Part shown: positions 30,997 to 39,384 of the stretch, piece by piece
Layout of the letters: every line of letters starts with the position of its first letter
Numbering within the stretch: the stretch's first letter is position 1
NCBI GenBank assembly: GCA_002335115.1
Contig: DDCR01000163.1
Location: 1-39,384 of the forward strand
Length of the DNA: 39,384 bases
Direction: 5' to 3'
From: Oceanospirillaceae bacterium UBA2001
Lineage (GTDB): Bacteria > Pseudomonadota > Gammaproteobacteria > Pseudomonadales > Balneatricaceae
The notes under the pieces: generated by a model
What the model saw: the letters and a program-made list of their open reading frames with translations, nothing else
Database searches by the model: none
Told to the model about the DNA's origin: nothing
Translations under genes and position numbers: made by a program

Positions 30997-31023
30997 AAAA
31001 AGCCTCCAAGTGGAGGCTTTTTT
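30997..31023 (+). terminator. Intrinsic terminator after gyrB
   Basis: AGCCTCC (31001-31007) pairs with GGAGGCT (31012-31018) around a 4-base loop and is followed by T residues to 31023. Upstream A residues could let it also stop minus-strand transcripts from glyS. Confidence 0.88.
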
Positions 31024-31084
31024 GTGGGCATGGGGTGGCATAAAGAATGGTTGATCAATGCAGCTTAAAAACCCTGGCGCTGAG

Positions 31085-31100
31085 TGTTTCACGTGAAACA
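31085..31100. promoter_or_regulatory. parS: parS site 2 (gyrB-glyS gap)
   Basis: TGTTTCACGTGAAACA is identical to the site in recF and 2,623 bases from it. The palindrome extends to 18 bases (31084-31101). It is non-coding, between the gyrB terminator and the glyS stop codon. Confidence 0.95.
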
Positions 31101-31116
31101 CACCATCTCTGGGAAA

Positions 31117-33168
31117 TTAACGCGCTAACAAACTAATATCAGCTACCCGCCCAAGTTCGATTTGCAGTTCAGCCAGCAATGCCAAACGATTATTCTTAAG
31201 GCCCTCGTCTTCGGTCATGACCATGATATCCGCAAAAAACTGTTCCAGTGGTTTAGCTAATTGGGCCATTACCTGGAGCGCCTCATGATAATTAACATGA
31301 GTACCTTCAATTGAATTTTCATCTCTAACTTTGATCAATATGTTGGCCAAAGTTATTTCAGCAGGTTCAACTAATAATGTTGGATCAAATACTTGTTCGC
31401 CCTTGCCATTCTTAGCCAAAATGTTGCTGACTCGTTTATTACTCGCTGCCAAGGCAGGGGCCAAATCCAACATCAAAAACTCGCTCACGGCATTCACTCG
31501 ACGATCAAAGTCCAACGGAGAGTTTGACTTGTTCTGCATGACGGCTAAGTAAATATCGATGGCAATCTTTTGATCTTCATAATAGGCCCGTAAGCGATCA
31601 AAAATGAAATCCAACAGTTGAGGTTGAACTTTATCAACAGGCACCGACAAATTACCATGTAAGTGATAGGCCTTAATCACTAAAGACCCCAGGTCAAGTT
31701 CCAAGCCTTGCTCTATGATAATACGTAACAAACCCACGGTTGCGCGACGAAGAGCGTAGGGGTCTTTACTTCCTGTTGGTGGTTGTCCAATACCAAACAA
31801 ACCCACTAACGTATCTACCCGATCTGCAATGGCAATGGCACTTGCGACCGATGACTCGGGTAATCTGTCACCTGCAAATTTTGGCCAATAGTGTTGCTCT
31901 AGGGCGGCAGCCACGACAGGGTCTTCCCCATCGTTTAGTGCGTAAACGTGACCCATTAACCCTTGTAGATCACTAAACTCAAGCACCATGTTGGTATTCA
32001 GATCGGCTTTGGATAGGGTGGCTGCGCGAGCTGCCAAGAGATAATCTGCGTCAATGTCTATTGCAATACTTGCGGCCAATTGTGACATGCGTATTGTCTT
32101 GTCCATGACGGTGCCAAGTTCTGCTTGAAACACCACTTTGTCTAAAGCTCTATTATGACTCTCCAAACTCGTTTTTTTGTCAGTTTCAAAGAAGAAAGCA
32201 GCATCTGCCAGCCTCGGGCGAATGACTCGTTCGTTGCCAGCAATCACCTGTGCAGCATTTTTACTGTTGATATTACTCACTGTAAGGAAGAGCGGTAAAA
32301 TGTCACCTTGTTCATCGACAAAGTGAAAATATTTCTGATGTTCTTTCATGGATGAGATCAACGCCTGAGCAGGCAATTCCAAAAACCTGCGATCAAATCG
32401 ACCCGTGAGACAAGTCGGCCATTCAACTAAACCAGCGACCTCATCAAGTAATTTTTCGTCTATAACGGCGATCGCGTTAAGAACCTTAGCTTGTTCTAAG
32501 ATTTGAGTCCGAATCATGGTCTTACGTTCTTCAAAACTAACAATCACATGACCTTCAGTGCGCATTTGCTGAGAATAATTTGCAGCTGAGGTAATGGTGA
32601 TTGCGCCTTGGCTATGAAAACGATGGCCACGACTTTGGTGACTATTAGTCAGGTCAAACAATTCAATATCGACTAGGTCAGAGCCTAAGGCCAATATAAA
32701 CCACTGCACAGGTCTAACAAATTCACCACGCGAGGCGCCCCAGCGCATGCGCTTTGCAATGGGCAAATCAGCTAGTGCTTTTTGAATTAAGCTGCCCATC
32801 AAATCCAGAGTCTTGAGACCTTTGATTGTACGATCGAACTCATAATATTGTCCCTTTTCTGTATCAATAACAGTCAATTCGTTCTTACTGACATTGCATG
32901 ATCTTGCAAAGCCATCAATAGCATTCGGTGGTGCCTGAATAGAGGGCCCACGCCGACGCTCTTGGCGGTCGGTTTGTTGCAATTGTAGATCTTTAACCAT
33001 CACTGTTAGGCGTCGGGGTGTGGCGTAAGAAGTAACTTCAGTGTGGGCTAGACCCAATTCCTTTAACTGTTTCGTCACACTTAATTCTAACGCTTTTGAC
33101 AGCGTCATCAACGACTTGGGAGGCAGTTCCTCAGTCCCCAGCTCAAATAATAAATCAGCGCGGCTCAT
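31117..33168 (-). CDS. glyS: Glycyl-tRNA synthetase beta subunit
   Basis: GlyS is the large tRNA-binding subunit of the alpha2beta2 bacterial glycyl-tRNA synthetase. The 683-residue protein begins with the family motif [15 protein letters not shown] and contains KRMRWG and VRPVQWF in the N-terminal part and GVGQPPTG-like [18 protein letters not shown] in the centre. Its start overlaps the glyQ stop by 4 bases (ATGA), which suggests translational coupling. Confidence 0.97.
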   Translation of the reverse strand: MSRADLLFELGTEELPPKSLMTLSKALELSVTKQLKELGLAHTEVTSYATPRRLTVMVKDLQLQQTDRQERRRGPSIQAPPNAIDGFARSCNVSKNELTVIDTEKGQYYEFDRTIKGLKTLDLMGSLIQKALADLPIAKRMRWGASRGEFVRPVQWFILALGSDLVDIELFDLTNSHQSRGHRFHSQGAITITSAANYSQQMRTEGHVIVSFEERKTMIRTQILEQAKVLNAIAVIDEKLLDEVAGLVEWPTCLTGRFDRRFLELPAQALISSMKEHQKYFHFVDEQGDILPLFLTVSNINSKNAAQVIAGNERVIRPRLADAAFFFETDKKTSLESHNRALDKVVFQAELGTVMDKTIRMSQLAASIAIDIDADYLLAARAATLSKADLNTNMVLEFSDLQGLMGHVYALNDGEDPVVAAALEQHYWPKFAGDRLPESSVASAIAIADRVDTLVGLFGIGQPPTGSKDPYALRRATVGLLRIIIEQGLELDLGSLVIKAYHLHGNLSVPVDKVQPQLLDFIFDRLRAYYEDQKIAIDIYLAVMQNKSNSPLDFDRRVNAVSEFLMLDLAPALAASNKRVSNILAKNGKGEQVFDPTLLVEPAEITLANILIKVRDENSIEGTHVNYHEALQVMAQLAKPLEQFFADIMVMTEDEGLKNNRLALLAELQIELGRVADISLLAR

Positions 33169-34124
33169 GAGCTTTTCTCCTCTTCTAGCAACAACTTTTG
33201 TTTTAGTTCTGCACTAGCTAGTGGAAAGCCAAGAGCTTTGCGAGTGGCGTAATACCCTAAGGCTACTTGTCTCGCAAGGGCACGCACCCGCAAAATATAA
33301 CGTTGTCTCTCAGTAACGGAGATGGCATGACGTGCATCAAGTAAGTTAAATACATGAGATGCCTTAAGTACAAACTCATAGGCAGGCAAAGGTAATTTAG
33401 CCTCAACCATTCTTGCGCACTGTGCCTCGTAATGGTCGAAGTTACTAAATAATGTCGCTACTTCAGCGTGTTCAAAGTTGTAAGTCGACATCTCAACTTC
33501 CTGTTGATGAAAGATATCACCATAGCTAACAATCGTGCCATCTGGCGCACGGCTCCACACTAGATCGTATACGCTATCAACATCCTGTAGGTACATGGCA
33601 ATACGTTCCAGACCAATAGTAATCTCGCCCATCACTGGAAAACATTCAATCCCTCCGGCCTGTTGAAAATAGGTAAACTGTGACACTTCCATTCCGTTGA
33701 GCCATATTTCCCAACCCAAGCCCCAAGCCCCTAGGGTGGGAGATTCCCAATTATCTTCAACGAAACGCACATCATGCACCTGCGTATCAATGCCCAAATG
33801 ATCCAAACACTCTAAGTATAATTCTTGAAAATTAGTGGGTGAAGGTTTAATGACGACCTGAAACTGAAAATAATGCTGCAAGCGGTTGGGGTTGTCGCCA
33901 TAACGCCCATCTGTTGGACGTCTGCTGGGCTGCACATAAGCCGCACGCCAGCTTTCTGGGCCAATGGCTTTCAAAAAAGTCGCTGGGTGGAAGGTACCAG
34001 CACCCACTTCCATATCGAGCGGTTGCATGATGTTGCAGCCTTGAGCAGACCAGTATTGTTGCAAGGCAAAAATGAGGCCTTGAAAAGTGCTGGTATCGGT
34101 TGTTTTTTCCACGACTAGATCCAC
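33165..34124 (-). CDS. glyQ: Glycyl-tRNA synthetase alpha subunit
   Basis: GlyQ is the catalytic subunit that activates glycine. The 319-residue protein has the near-invariant [18 protein letters not shown] and [21 protein letters not shown] segments. The start shown is a GTG at 34122-34124. A second GTG 4 codons further in (34110-34112) has GGA 7 bases upstream and is an equally good choice, giving 315 residues. The E. coli protein is shorter still, at 303. glyS overlaps its 3' end. Confidence 0.96.
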   Translation of the reverse strand: MDLVVEKTTDTSTFQGLIFALQQYWSAQGCNIMQPLDMEVGAGTFHPATFLKAIGPESWRAAYVQPSRRPTDGRYGDNPNRLQHYFQFQVVIKPSPTNFQELYLECLDHLGIDTQVHDVRFVEDNWESPTLGAWGLGWEIWLNGMEVSQFTYFQQAGGIECFPVMGEITIGLERIAMYLQDVDSVYDLVWSRAPDGTIVSYGDIFHQQEVEMSTYNFEHAEVATLFSNFDHYEAQCARMVEAKLPLPAYEFVLKASHVFNLLDARHAISVTERQRYILRVRALARQVALGYYATRKALGFPLASAELKQKLLLEEEKSS

Positions 34125-34165
34125 GCCTTAAGTAAAAGAGAGAGCTGCCGCAACCTGAGGCTTCC

Positions 34166-34190
34166 GGCACGATTAAAGCGTGCCATTATA
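34166..34190 (-). promoter_or_regulatory. Candidate glyQ -10 with a hairpin at the predicted RNA start
   Basis: On the minus strand a perfect TATAAT (34185-34190) is followed at once by GGCACG/CGTGCC arms (34166-34171, 34179-34184) around a 7-base loop. A transcript started about 7 bases past the -10 would begin within or next to the hairpin. No good -35 is visible. The hairpin lacks a T tract. Confidence 0.4.
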
Positions 34191-34234
34191 CACTAGCAGT
34201 TAGCAGCTGGCTTGTGTCTAAAAGAACCTAAGTG

Positions 34235-34259
34235 CCTCGTTTATGGGCCATTTACGAGG
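34235..34259. repeat. Inverted repeat upstream of the acyltransferase gene
   Basis: CCTCGT (34235-34240) and ACGAGG (34254-34259) flank 13 bases in the divergent glyQ-acyltransferase gap. It could be an operator or chance; no regulator is apparent. Confidence 0.25.
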
Positions 34260-34315
34260 TATCATTACTTAATTTAGCCAAACCTCTGGTTTGAGAACCC
34301 ATTTATGACCATTTT

Positions 34316-35194
34316 ATGTCTGACTATTTAAAATCAAGCCTCGCCGTCGGTCTATTCAGAGTGCTGGGCATGTTACCCCTATCTTGGGTCTATGGCTTGT
34401 CAAAGCTGACTTTGCTATTGATGTTGCGGTTGCCGAATCAGAGCCTCAAACAAACCCAACTTAACGTGCAGCGCTGCTGGCCCAACCTTACCTGTCAGCA
34501 ACAAACGGCACTGGTGGGCGAGAGTATGTTGCATACGATTTATGCGGCCCTAGAGATGGGTATTAATTGGACCCAGCCTAGTCAAAGTGGCTTAGACCGG
34601 ATTATTAACGTGAGTGGGGCCGACTGCTTGAGACAGGCCCAATTGATGGGGGGTGTAATCCTTCTAACCCCTCATTTGGGTAACTGGGAGCTCTTTGCCA
34701 ACTGGGCTGCTCATGAAGCCAAGGTGACGGCCCTTTATAAACCAGCTAAATTACATGGGCTTGATCGATTGATTCACGGGGCACGAACCCAAGCGGGTAT
34801 GCAACTAGCTCCAGCTTCAGCTAAGGGTGTGATGCAGTTAAAACGAGCCCTATTAAAGGGTGAGGTAAACCTCATACTACCTGACCAAGAGCCACCACCG
34901 AAAGCTGGGATTATTAGTCAGTGGTTTAATCAACCCGCATATACGATGACCTTGGTCAGTCAACTTGCTAAGACTAAAAACACCCGTGTTCTGATAGGGT
35001 TTGCACGCCGCGTACCTTCTAGCCTCGGGTTTATTATTGAATTAGAAGACATCACTGAAGTGTGCCAACAAGCCACTATTGAATCGAGTGTTAAAGCAAT
35101 AAATCAAGCGATCGAAGAGTTGGTGAGGCGTGCGCCAGAACAATACCAGTGGGAATACCGCCGTTTCAAACATACCTTAGAACAAGAACACTAG
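34316..35194 (+). CDS. Lipid A biosynthesis-type (LpxL/HtrB family) acyltransferase
   Basis: This protein probably transfers a secondary acyl chain to lipid A at the inner membrane. The 292-residue sequence has a hydrophobic N-terminus (about 8-38) and the HxxxxE catalytic motif HLGNWE, with H120 and E125, preceded by GGVILLTP. YKPAKLHGLDRLIHGAR and LILPDQEPP are also typical of the family. Pseudomonas has an HtrB-like gene at the equivalent position between glyQ and trkA. Which acyl position or substrate is used cannot be told. The ribosome binding site is weak. The stop codon overlaps that of the convergent methyltransferase gene. Confidence 0.88.
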   Translation: MSDYLKSSLAVGLFRVLGMLPLSWVYGLSKLTLLLMLRLPNQSLKQTQLNVQRCWPNLTCQQQTALVGESMLHTIYAALEMGINWTQPSQSGLDRIINVSGADCLRQAQLMGGVILLTPHLGNWELFANWAAHEAKVTALYKPAKLHGLDRLIHGARTQAGMQLAPASAKGVMQLKRALLKGEVNLILPDQEPPPKAGIISQWFNQPAYTMTLVSQLAKTKNTRVLIGFARRVPSSLGFIIELEDITEVCQQATIESSVKAINQAIEELVRRAPEQYQWEYRRFKHTLEQEH

Positions 35195-35781
35195 CACTCT
35201 TTAGGCTTCGGCTTTCGTGCGATCAAAAAGGCTTTGCCAGCTAGAGGGTGTCCTAGTAGTGTCAACTCTTGTTCATCTTGATACACCAGAGGCTCGAGAT
35301 CTCTAAATAACACAAGCAGTTCCCCCTGGCCTAATAACAGCTGCGAACGCCTTGGTTTATTCAGGCGCTCACCTGCAATTGCTGTGACTTGGTTAAAGGT
35401 TTGATAGACCAACATACCGCCGGGTTTGAGGTGCGACACAATCTGTGGACAAAGTGCACGATCGAGGAATGCAGTGACACAAATAAGATCAAATTGTTGG
35501 TTGGGCCAAGACGTCTTTACAAGGTCTATACATCGTTGATTTACTTCAATTTTTTGTAATGAACAATGGCGCTTCATTTGCTTTAACCCAGCCTGGGAAT
35601 AGTCCCACCCGTGCATCGTAAGTCCTTGTTTAGCAAGGAATATTGAGTTTTGTCCCAGACCACAAGCCAAATCTAAACCTGTGCCTTGGGTGGGCAACAA
35701 GTGGACGTATTTTTGCAGGCAATAACTTACCTCAGGCAGCTCTAAAAACACAGAATAACGGTCATTCCAACGCTCTGGCAT
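35191..35781 (-). CDS. Small class I SAM-dependent methyltransferase, substrate unknown
   Basis: The 196-residue protein has motif I LDLACGLGQNSIFLAKQG (about 38-55), then an acidic WDYS at the end of strand 2, and FDLICVTAFLDRALCPQI and LKPGGMLVYQTFN further on, as in TehB/UbiE-like Rossmann methyltransferases. There is no substrate-specific domain. It is convergent with the acyltransferase gene, sharing the CTAG in which both stop codons lie. Its leader contains a perfect DnaA box overlapping the ribosome binding site, in a 17-base match to the recF leader. Confidence 0.8.
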   Translation of the reverse strand: MPERWNDRYSVFLELPEVSYCLQKYVHLLPTQGTGLDLACGLGQNSIFLAKQGLTMHGWDYSQAGLKQMKRHCSLQKIEVNQRCIDLVKTSWPNQQFDLICVTAFLDRALCPQIVSHLKPGGMLVYQTFNQVTAIAGERLNKPRRSQLLLGQGELLVLFRDLEPLVYQDEQELTLLGHPLAGKAFLIARKPKPKEC

Positions 35782-35787
35782 GGTACA

Positions 35788-35804
35788 AAATTCCTGTGGA
35801 TAAA
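35788..35804 (-). promoter_or_regulatory. DnaA box overlapping the methyltransferase ribosome binding site
   Basis: The perfect DnaA box is at 35795-35803 (TGTGGATAA on the plus strand). On the minus strand the 17 bases TTTATCCACAGGAATTT are identical to 27388-27404 before recF, and in both cases AGGA lies exactly 10 bases before the ATG. Confidence 0.6.
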
Positions 35805-35843
35805 TCTGTGAATAGGTTAGGAAAAACTAACTAATAGAATAAC

Positions 35844-37331
35844 CTAGTCACGCCAAAACATTGGTGTGAATAAGACTAATAAGGTAAACACTTCCAAACG
35901 CCCTAAAAGCATAGAAAAACAAAGAATCCATTTTGCTGTGGTATTAATATCGCCGTAGTGAGCGGCAACATCTCCCAAGCCTGGGCCTAGATTGTTAAGC
36001 GTAGCCCCAACCGCTGACCAGGCCGTAACTTGGTCTAAGCCTGTGGCTAATAAAGCGATCATCATCACCATAAAGACTAAGGTGTAGACTGAGAAAAAAC
36101 CCCACACAGCCTCTGCGACGCGATCTGGAATAGGGCTGGAACCTAACTTAACGTGAATGATTGCGTTGGGATGGATGAGACGCTGTATTTCCCGCAAACC
36201 CTGTTTGAGCACTATTAACACGCGCACGACCTTCATGCCGCCGCCTGTTGAGCCCGCACACCCACCCATAAAAGCCGCACTAAATAATAAGAATCCCAGC
36301 ATGGGAGGCCAAAGGGCAAAGTCTGCTGTCGCATAGCCAGTAGTGGTGGCGATGGAGACGACCTCAAACACCCCCTGGCGGAAACTGTCATTCAAAGTCA
36401 TGTCATTAGTAAGCCATAAAGTGGCTACGGTAATGAAGCTAATAATGGCCATAACACTTAAAAAGAAACGAAACTCTTCGTCTCGCCAATAATGTAATAA
36501 ACTGGCTTTATAGTGCTTTTGACGAAAAGTGCGAGCGGTTTGGAAGTGCAGGCCAAAGTTCACGGCTGCAAGTAACATAAACACAATAGCAATGGTTTCT
36601 ATGGCTGCATTATTAAAATAGCCTAAGCTGGCATCGTGGGTAGAGAAGCCGCCAATAGCGACCGTGGAGAAACTATGGGTAAGCGCATCAAAAGCATTCA
36701 TACCCGCCAACCAATAAGCTAATGCGCATGTCACCGTCAGGGTGAGATAAATATACCAAAGCTGCTTGGCTGTTTCTGTAATACGGGGTGTTAGTTTAGA
36801 GTCTTTAACCGGTCCAGGTGTCTCTGCCCGGTATAACTGCATGCCACCAATACCCAACATAGGAAGTATAGCGACTGCTAAAACGATAATGCCCATACCA
36901 CCAAACCATTGTAAAAACTGACGATAAAACAGTAATGACTTAGGTAATGTGTCGAGTTGGGTAATGACTGTTGCCCCTGTGGTGGTGAGGCCAGAAAGAG
37001 ATTCAAATAAAGCGTCTACATAACTCCAATTTGGATTCAGCGCAGACAGGGGAGAAGAGAAGTAAAACGGCAAAGCTCCAAACAGACCTAGAATAGACCA
37101 AAACATGACCACAATGACAAAACCATCGCGCGTACGTAGGACGTTATTATGTTTAGAAAAAGGTAACCAAACTAAAAAACCAGCAACAAAAGTAATACAA
37201 AACGACAGGGCAAAGGTAGATTCTGAACTATCATCTGGCAAACTCAAGGCAATAATTAATGAGGGTAGCATGGATGTGCTGAAAGCCATTAGCAACATAC
37301 CAATAATTTTTAAGGTAACCCGAAAGTGCAT
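35844..37331 (-). CDS. trkH: Trk potassium uptake system membrane subunit TrkH
   Basis: TrkH is the potassium-conducting channel subunit of Trk. The 495-residue protein has many hydrophobic helices and the four degenerate pore loops of the SKT superfamily: SGLTTTGAT, STVAIGGFST, ATTTGYATADF and NNLGPGLG. An insertion- or C-terminal-domain is not seen beyond the standard length (483 in E. coli). It starts 8 bases after trkA, so the two form an operon, which also ensures that pore and regulator are made together. Confidence 0.95.
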   Translation of the reverse strand: MHFRVTLKIIGMLLMAFSTSMLPSLIIALSLPDDSSESTFALSFCITFVAGFLVWLPFSKHNNVLRTRDGFVIVVMFWSILGLFGALPFYFSSPLSALNPNWSYVDALFESLSGLTTTGATVITQLDTLPKSLLFYRQFLQWFGGMGIIVLAVAILPMLGIGGMQLYRAETPGPVKDSKLTPRITETAKQLWYIYLTLTVTCALAYWLAGMNAFDALTHSFSTVAIGGFSTHDASLGYFNNAAIETIAIVFMLLAAVNFGLHFQTARTFRQKHYKASLLHYWRDEEFRFFLSVMAIISFITVATLWLTNDMTLNDSFRQGVFEVVSIATTTGYATADFALWPPMLGFLLFSAAFMGGCAGSTGGGMKVVRVLIVLKQGLREIQRLIHPNAIIHVKLGSSPIPDRVAEAVWGFFSVYTLVFMVMMIALLATGLDQVTAWSAVGATLNNLGPGLGDVAAHYGDINTTAKWILCFSMLLGRLEVFTLLVLFTPMFWRD

Positions 37332-37339
37332 ATTAAGGC

Positions 37340-38722
37340 CTAAAAGAATCCAATAGTAACCGCAAATAATCGCTCAACGTCATGTATCATGTGCCTATCT
37401 GTTAAGAAAAGAATGCAATGGTCATCATTATTAATAACCGTGTCATGGTGGGCAATAAGCACTTCCTCACCCCGTACAATGGCACCAAAACTGGTCCCCT
37501 CGGGCAGTTTGATGTCCGCCAAACTGCGGCCTACCACTTTGGATGTTTTCCCATCGCCATGGGCAACCACTTCAATGGCCTCTGCAGCGCCTCGCCTGAG
37601 GGAATGAACGTTGACAATATCACCCCGGCGCACATGGGTTAGCAAACTACTAATCGTGGTTTGTTGTGGTGAGATGGCAATATCAATAGTGCCATCCTCT
37701 ATCAGATCCACATAGGCCGGATTACTGATCAGGGTCATCACTGTTCGCACACCGAGGCGTTTGGCTAACATAGAAGCCATAATGTTTGCCTCATCATCGT
37801 TAGTTAATGCACAAAATACATCCGTTGATTCAATATTTTCTTCAACCAACAACTCTTTGTCAGATGCACTGCCATGGAGGACGATGACATCCTCTAATAA
37901 ATCGGCCAAACGCTCGCAACGCTCGAGCCCACGTTCAATCACCTTAACCCGAAAATCTTTGCGCAAATTATCAGCTAACCGAGCACCAATATTACCACCA
38001 CCGGCGATCATGATGCGCTTATAGGGTTTTTCTAATCGACGCAGCTCACTCATTACTTTACTAATATCAGCTTTAGCTGCGATAAAAAAGACTTCATCAT
38101 CGACGTGAATATGGGTTTTACCAGAGGGGACGATGGCCTTGTTATTGCGAAAAATAGCCGCCACACGGGTGTCTACATTGGGCATATGGCTGCGCAAGTC
38201 AGACACAGGCTTGCCAACTAATGGACCTCCATGACAAGCGGTCACAGCAACCAACTGCACCTTACCTTTAGCAAAGTCGAGTACTTGCAAGGCAGTTGGA
38301 TTTTCTATTAAGCGTTGTACATGAGCAGTTACCAACTTTTCAGGGCTAATAATGACATCAATAGGAAAAGCGCGGGGTTCATCTCTAAATAACGCATCGC
38401 GCTTCAACAAATACTGATGTTCGCGAATGCGGCTAATTATAGTGGGCGTTTGAAACATGGTTTTAGCGATCTGACAGGCCACCATATTGATCTCATCACT
38501 ATTAGTTACAGCCACTAGCATGTCCGCATCTTCAGCCCCCGCACTTGCTAGAATATTGGGCAAACACGCATGGCCTTTCACAGTGCGGATATCCAGACGA
38601 TCTTGTAAGTCTTTCAAGTAACCGGCATCTTGATCTACCATCGTCACATCATTGGCATCGTTAGCCAAGTTTTCAGCAAGGGTACGGCCAACCTGACCTG
38701 CACCAAGAATGATGATTTTCAT
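37340..38722 (-). CDS. trkA: Trk potassium uptake regulatory subunit TrkA
   Basis: TrkA is the cytoplasmic nucleotide-binding ring that gates TrkH. The 460-residue protein is a tandem of two RCK units. The first begins [20 protein letters not shown], with GxGxxG at 7-12, and the second begins [18 protein letters not shown] at about 235. Each is followed by a TrkA-C domain. It lies just upstream of trkH, with rsmB upstream on the same strand after 84 bases, similar to the trkA-rsmB neighbourhood in Pseudomonas. Confidence 0.96.
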   Translation of the reverse strand: MKIIILGAGQVGRTLAENLANDANDVTMVDQDAGYLKDLQDRLDIRTVKGHACLPNILASAGAEDADMLVAVTNSDEINMVACQIAKTMFQTPTIISRIREHQYLLKRDALFRDEPRAFPIDVIISPEKLVTAHVQRLIENPTALQVLDFAKGKVQLVAVTACHGGPLVGKPVSDLRSHMPNVDTRVAAIFRNNKAIVPSGKTHIHVDDEVFFIAAKADISKVMSELRRLEKPYKRIMIAGGGNIGARLADNLRKDFRVKVIERGLERCERLADLLEDVIVLHGSASDKELLVEENIESTDVFCALTNDDEANIMASMLAKRLGVRTVMTLISNPAYVDLIEDGTIDIAISPQQTTISSLLTHVRRGDIVNVHSLRRGAAEAIEVVAHGDGKTSKVVGRSLADIKLPEGTSFGAIVRGEEVLIAHHDTVINNDDHCILFLTDRHMIHDVERLFAVTIGFF

Positions 38723-38806
38723 ACTAGAGCAAAATGCCTCAAGAGCGAGTGATTGTCACTATGATAGCAGAACACATGGCATAATCTACTACTATGCTTG
38801 GACCTG

Positions 38807-39384
38807 TCATAGGGGCTTGTGGAGTTTGGCATAGTAAAAACCATCATGGCTTATAGGGTTTGGAAAAAGCTGGCGCCCTATGTCCATTTCAACGCCCCAA
38901 TCTGCTTCAATAACACAGTGGTGCGCTTTTGGTTGCTGCGCTAAAAAACGTGCCACAAGACGGTCATTCTCTTGTCTTAAAACGGAGCAAGTGGCATAGA
39001 CCATGTAACCCCCGGGCTTGAGTAACGGCCATAAACTATGCAGCAGTTTGAGCTGCAACTGCACCAGCACCAAAATATCTTCACTGGTGCGCAGCATTTT
39101 AATATCAGGGTTGCGGCGGATGACTCCAGTAGCAGAACAGGGGGCGTCAAGTAGTATTCGGTCAAACAATTGCCCATCCCACCACTGGTCTGGTGCACTG
39201 GCATCAGCACAGATAATTTCTGCGGTTAAGCCCATGCGCAGTAGGTTCTCTTTCATGCGGCCAATACGCCGTTCTTCCAGTTCTACGGCCACCACATCAA
39301 CATTCTGGGCTTCCAGTAGATGGCAGGTTTTACCACCTGGTGCGGCGCACGCATCTAACACTCGCTGGTCTGCCTCTAGTTGTA
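38807..39384 (-). CDS. rsmB: 16S rRNA (cytosine967-C5)-methyltransferase, 5' end outside window
   Basis: RsmB (Sun/Fmu) methylates C967 of 16S rRNA. Only the C-terminal 192 or so residues are here; the frame stays open to the window edge, so the GTG at 39359-39361 is not a true start. The SAM-binding motif reads QRVLDACAAPGGKT. The two conserved cysteine motifs of RNA m5C methyltransferases are visible as DAPCSATGVIRRNPDIK and YATCSVLRQEND. The missing part would hold the NusB-like domain. It is upstream of trkA on the same strand. Confidence 0.95.
   Translation of the reverse strand, partial: QLEADQRVLDACAAPGGKTCHLLEAQNVDVVAVELEERRIGRMKENLLRMGLTAEIICADASAPDQWWDGQLFDRILLDAPCSATGVIRRNPDIKMLRTSEDILVLVQLQLKLLHSLWPLLKPGGYMVYATCSVLRQENDRLVARFLAQQPKAHHCVIEADWGVEMDIGRQLFPNPISHDGFYYAKLHKPL

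Noticed and set aside
34125..34315. T-box or glycine riboswitch before glyQ
   Set aside because: No T-box sequence or glycine aptamer could be recognised, and T-boxes are not expected in gammaproteobacteria; only a simple hairpin was found.

Overview
The window is a stretch of gammaproteobacterial chromosome around the replication origin. The gene order dnaA-dnaN-recF-gyrB, then glyS/glyQ, a late lipid A type acyltransferase, trkA and rsmB, with rpmH-rnpA-yidC-mnmE on the other side and mnmG-rsmG-parA-parB-atpIBEFHAGDC-glmU-glmS beyond, is close to the arrangement I know from Pseudomonas and relatives. Base composition is moderate to slightly AT-rich, unlike Pseudomonas itself, so a marine-type relative (Oceanospirillales/Cellvibrionales-like) is a reasonable but unproven guess.

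Layout. 1-136: 3' end of an unidentified + strand gene. 213-3419: glmS and glmU, making UDP-GlcNAc. 3722-10743: a complete nine-gene F1Fo ATP synthase operon with a strong sigma70-type promoter at 10817-10845 and a terminator at 3675-3702. 10906-15141: parB, parA, rsmG and mnmG, tightly packed. 15142-16095: a 954-bp AT-rich gap without a supportable gene. It holds five DnaA boxes, a tandem AT-rich repeat and a triple 9-mer, and is the best candidate for oriC. 16096-20676: a phosphate module (PiT transporter, PhoU-like DUF47 protein, PhoR-type kinase, PhoB-type regulator). 20683-24424: mnmE, yidC, rnpA, rpmH. 24719-30970: dnaA, dnaN, recF, gyrB on the + strand. 31117-34124: glyS and glyQ. 34316-35194: acyltransferase. 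35191-35781: small methyltransferase. 35844-38722: trkH and trkA. 38807-39384: the 3' part of rsmB, cut by the window edge.

How it fits together. Initiation (DnaA, oriC), clamp and gap repair (DnaN, RecF), supercoiling (GyrB) and segregation (ParA, ParB and two perfect parS sites at 28462 and 31085) are all within about 20 kb. The main departure from the familiar layout is that mnmE and mnmG, often adjacent, are separated by the phosphate module plus the origin. DnaA boxes also occur before dnaA, before recF and before the methyltransferase gene. The last two share an exact 17-base leader in which the DnaA box overlaps the ribosome binding site. I found no CRISPR, phage, insertion sequence, rRNA or tRNA, and no clearly new multi-gene system. 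The points of interest are regulatory and architectural.
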